A DNA stretch of 6,475 bases, taken from the NCBI GenBank assembly GCA_023427985.1, contig JAEYZM010000001.1:1-6475 (forward strand), given 5' to 3'. The notes beneath the pieces were generated by a model. The model saw only the letters and a list, made by a program, of their open reading frames with translations. It did no database searches and had not been told where the DNA came from. The position numbers and the translations under genes are program-made. Source of the stretch: Bacteroidota bacterium. Its GTDB lineage: Bacteria; Bacteroidota; Bacteroidia; Sphingobacteriales; Sphingobacteriaceae. Shown in pieces: positions 5,692 to 6,475 of this stretch. The number at the start of each line of letters is the position of its first letter. Positions within the stretch are counted from its first letter, which is position 1.

Positions 5692-5884
5692 TCGAGATTT
5701 GTTTTATAAGAATGTAGATCGATGTAGTAACTCCAAGTAAAGCTCCTACTATGGTCATCCAGGGTGTTTCTAATGCCCAACGATTGTCGAGGTAATCGCC
5801 CAATAGGCTCAATCCCGCTATACTAACGAGCATTTGAAATCCAACAGAACTGTATTTGATGTAATTATTGTATTCCTTCTTCAA
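5681..5884 (-). CDS. atpZ: AtpZ/AtpI-family small membrane protein (TTG start)
   Basis: The 67-residue product has two membrane helices (about 13-29 and 42-61) joined by a short loop with LLGDYLDNRW (27-36) and ETPWMTIVGALLGV (39-52). The GxxLD then PWxTxxGxxxG layout is that of the AtpZ / ATPase gene 1 family, small proteins encoded at the head of atp operons and linked to ATP synthase assembly or to divalent-cation transport together with AtpI. No ATG is available at the N-terminus: the frame has a stop three codons upstream (5891-5893) and the first plausible start is TTG at 5882-5884. The first in-frame ATG (residue 18) would delete most of helix 1. The TTG start overlaps the bactofilin end by 20 nt and the gene end overlaps the next start by 11 nt, so all three are probably translationally coupled. 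The family call is good; the exact start is less sure. Confidence 0.85.
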   Translation of the reverse strand: MKKEYNNYIKYSSVGFQMLVSIAGLSLLGDYLDNRWALETPWMTIVGALLGVTTSIYILIKQISNEN

Positions 5885-6299
5885 TGGCTGCTAAGGACTT
5901 TTCTGTTTTACTTAAACTGATATTACCATTACGAGTACTAGCACCCATATTGCAATTACCTGTAAATATTGCACCAGCTTCCACAATCAATTTATTCGTT
6001 ACAATATCGCCATTCAACACCGCAGTAGATTTCAAGAACAAGGTATCGTTTACCGTAACATCGCCCTCCAATGTTCCACTAATATCGGCATTCGTCCCAA
6101 TCACATCGCCTTTCACACTACCGCTTTCACCGATCACCACTTTTGCCATGGAAATCACATTGCCTACAATCTCACCATCGATACGAATATCGCCCTTACA
6201 TGATAAATCACCAGTAATTACGGTACCCTGACCAATTAAATTGATGCTACCATTTATTACGTTTTCTGTGGTGGCTTTATGTTCTTTTTTTGCAAACAT
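5865..6299 (-). CDS. Bactofilin (polymer-forming cytoskeletal protein)
   Basis: Bactofilins polymerise without nucleotides into membrane-bound filaments that scaffold cell-wall enzymes and set cell shape. The 144-residue product has a central domain (about 19-118) of repeating hydrophobic-Gly-Asp turns, for example VITGDLSCKGDIRIDGEIVG (27-46), SVKGDVIG (61-68), ISGTLEGDV (73-81) and AVLNGDIV (93-100), as expected of the right-handed beta-helix. The disordered tails are short: residues 1-18, and a polar C-terminus from about 119. The N-terminus MFAKKEHK resembles the MFSK-type membrane-targeting sequence reported for Caulobacter BacA. The ATG follows the peptidase stop by 2 nt. An M23 peptidase partner is a known pairing for bactofilins (Helicobacter CcmA with Csd1, Hyphomonas BacA with LmdC). 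What is unusual is its tight linkage to the ATP synthase genes. Confidence 0.95.
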   Translation of the reverse strand: MFAKKEHKATTENVINGSINLIGQGTVITGDLSCKGDIRIDGEIVGNVISMAKVVIGESGSVKGDVIGTNADISGTLEGDVTVNDTLFLKSTAVLNGDIVTNKLIVEAGAIFTGNCNMGASTRNGNISLSKTEKSLAAIEEGIQ

Positions 6300-6301
6300 G
6301 G

Positions 6302-6475
6302 CTAAAAATTTATGTAATCAATCGGGTTAACTGCATTGCCTTTGAACCATAATTCAAAATGCAAATGAGGACCATTCGAATATTCGCCAGTATCGCCCAC
6401 AATTGCAATGGGTTCACCGGAACGCACAAAGTTACCAACTTTTTTCAATAGTACCGAACAATGTTTATAGATGGA
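6302..6475 (-). CDS. M23/LytM-family metallopeptidase, C-terminal fragment
   Basis: The frame is open from the window edge to a TAG stop at 6302-6304 and gives the last 57 residues of a larger protein. The fragment reads through VGNFVRSGEPIAIVGDTG and then NGPHLHFELW, where the HxH pair is the zinc-ligand and catalytic motif of LytM/M23 endopeptidases, and closes with the typical NPIDYI ending. Such enzymes cleave peptide cross-links in peptidoglycan in the periplasm. The N-terminal part, including any signal peptide, coiled coil and the first zinc ligands (HxxxD), lies outside the window, so whether the enzyme is active cannot be judged. The stop is 2 nt from the bactofilin ATG, indicating one operon and a shared role in cell-wall shaping. 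Confidence 0.93.
   Translation of the reverse strand, partial: SIYKHCSVLLKKVGNFVRSGEPIAIVGDTGEYSNGPHLHFELWFKGNAVNPIDYINF

Noticed and set aside
5884..6231. A 115-codon plus-strand frame opposite the bactofilin gene
   Set aside because: The bactofilin beta-helix codons give regular antisense Pro/Ser/Ile patterns. The bactofilin itself is clearly real, so this frame is its shadow.

Overview
The window carries one long minus-strand gene cluster from a bacterium of the phylum Bacteroidota. The phylum call rests on four things: the form of the ATP synthase proteins (an a subunit with a signal peptide and a His-rich N-terminal extension, and an alpha subunit with a short insertion before its GSLTALP motif), the absence of Shine-Dalgarno sites with A-rich leaders instead, the moderate-to-low GC content, and the gene order. 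The beta and epsilon genes do not sit directly upstream of atpB as in Bacteroidales, so a non-Bacteroidales class such as Chitinophagia, Cytophagia or Flavobacteriia is more likely. The genus cannot be fixed from the sequence alone.

In transcription order (right to left) the window holds: the C-terminal end of an M23 (LytM-type) metallopeptidase (6302-6475, cut by the window edge); a bactofilin (5865-6299); a small AtpZ-like two-helix protein (5681-5884, TTG start); a four-helix AtpI-like protein (5305-5691); and the F-type ATP synthase genes atpB (a), atpE (c), atpF (b), atpH (delta), atpA (alpha) and atpG (gamma). A strong rho-independent terminator at 19-46 closes the cluster. No gene is encoded on the plus strand. 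The ATP synthase genes for beta (atpD) and epsilon (atpC) are not in the window.

The first four junctions are tight: 2 nt, a 20-nt overlap, an 11-nt overlap and 16 nt. A cell-wall/cytoskeleton pair (M23 peptidase and bactofilin) therefore appears to be transcribed with, and probably translationally coupled to, the ATP synthase assembly factors and subunit a. The later spacers are longer. Three of them contain secondary structure: a 20-bp perfect palindrome plus heptanucleotide repeats between atpB and atpE, a terminator-like hairpin with a U-tract between atpE and atpF, and a 10-bp-stem hairpin between atpA and atpG. These sit where the required subunit dose changes (a1 to c-ring, c-ring to b2, alpha3 to gamma1), which suggests stoichiometry is tuned by RNA structure. 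That is an inference.

All gene products look intact and full length except the edge-truncated peptidase. Catalytic and ion-translocating residues are present: the alpha Walker A and arginine finger, the a-subunit Arg305 and the c-subunit Glu54. The c subunit lacks the sodium-binding signature, so the enzyme is most likely proton-driven. I see no wholly new system here. The intercistronic RNA structures and the coupling of shape genes to ATP synthase are the points most worth following up.
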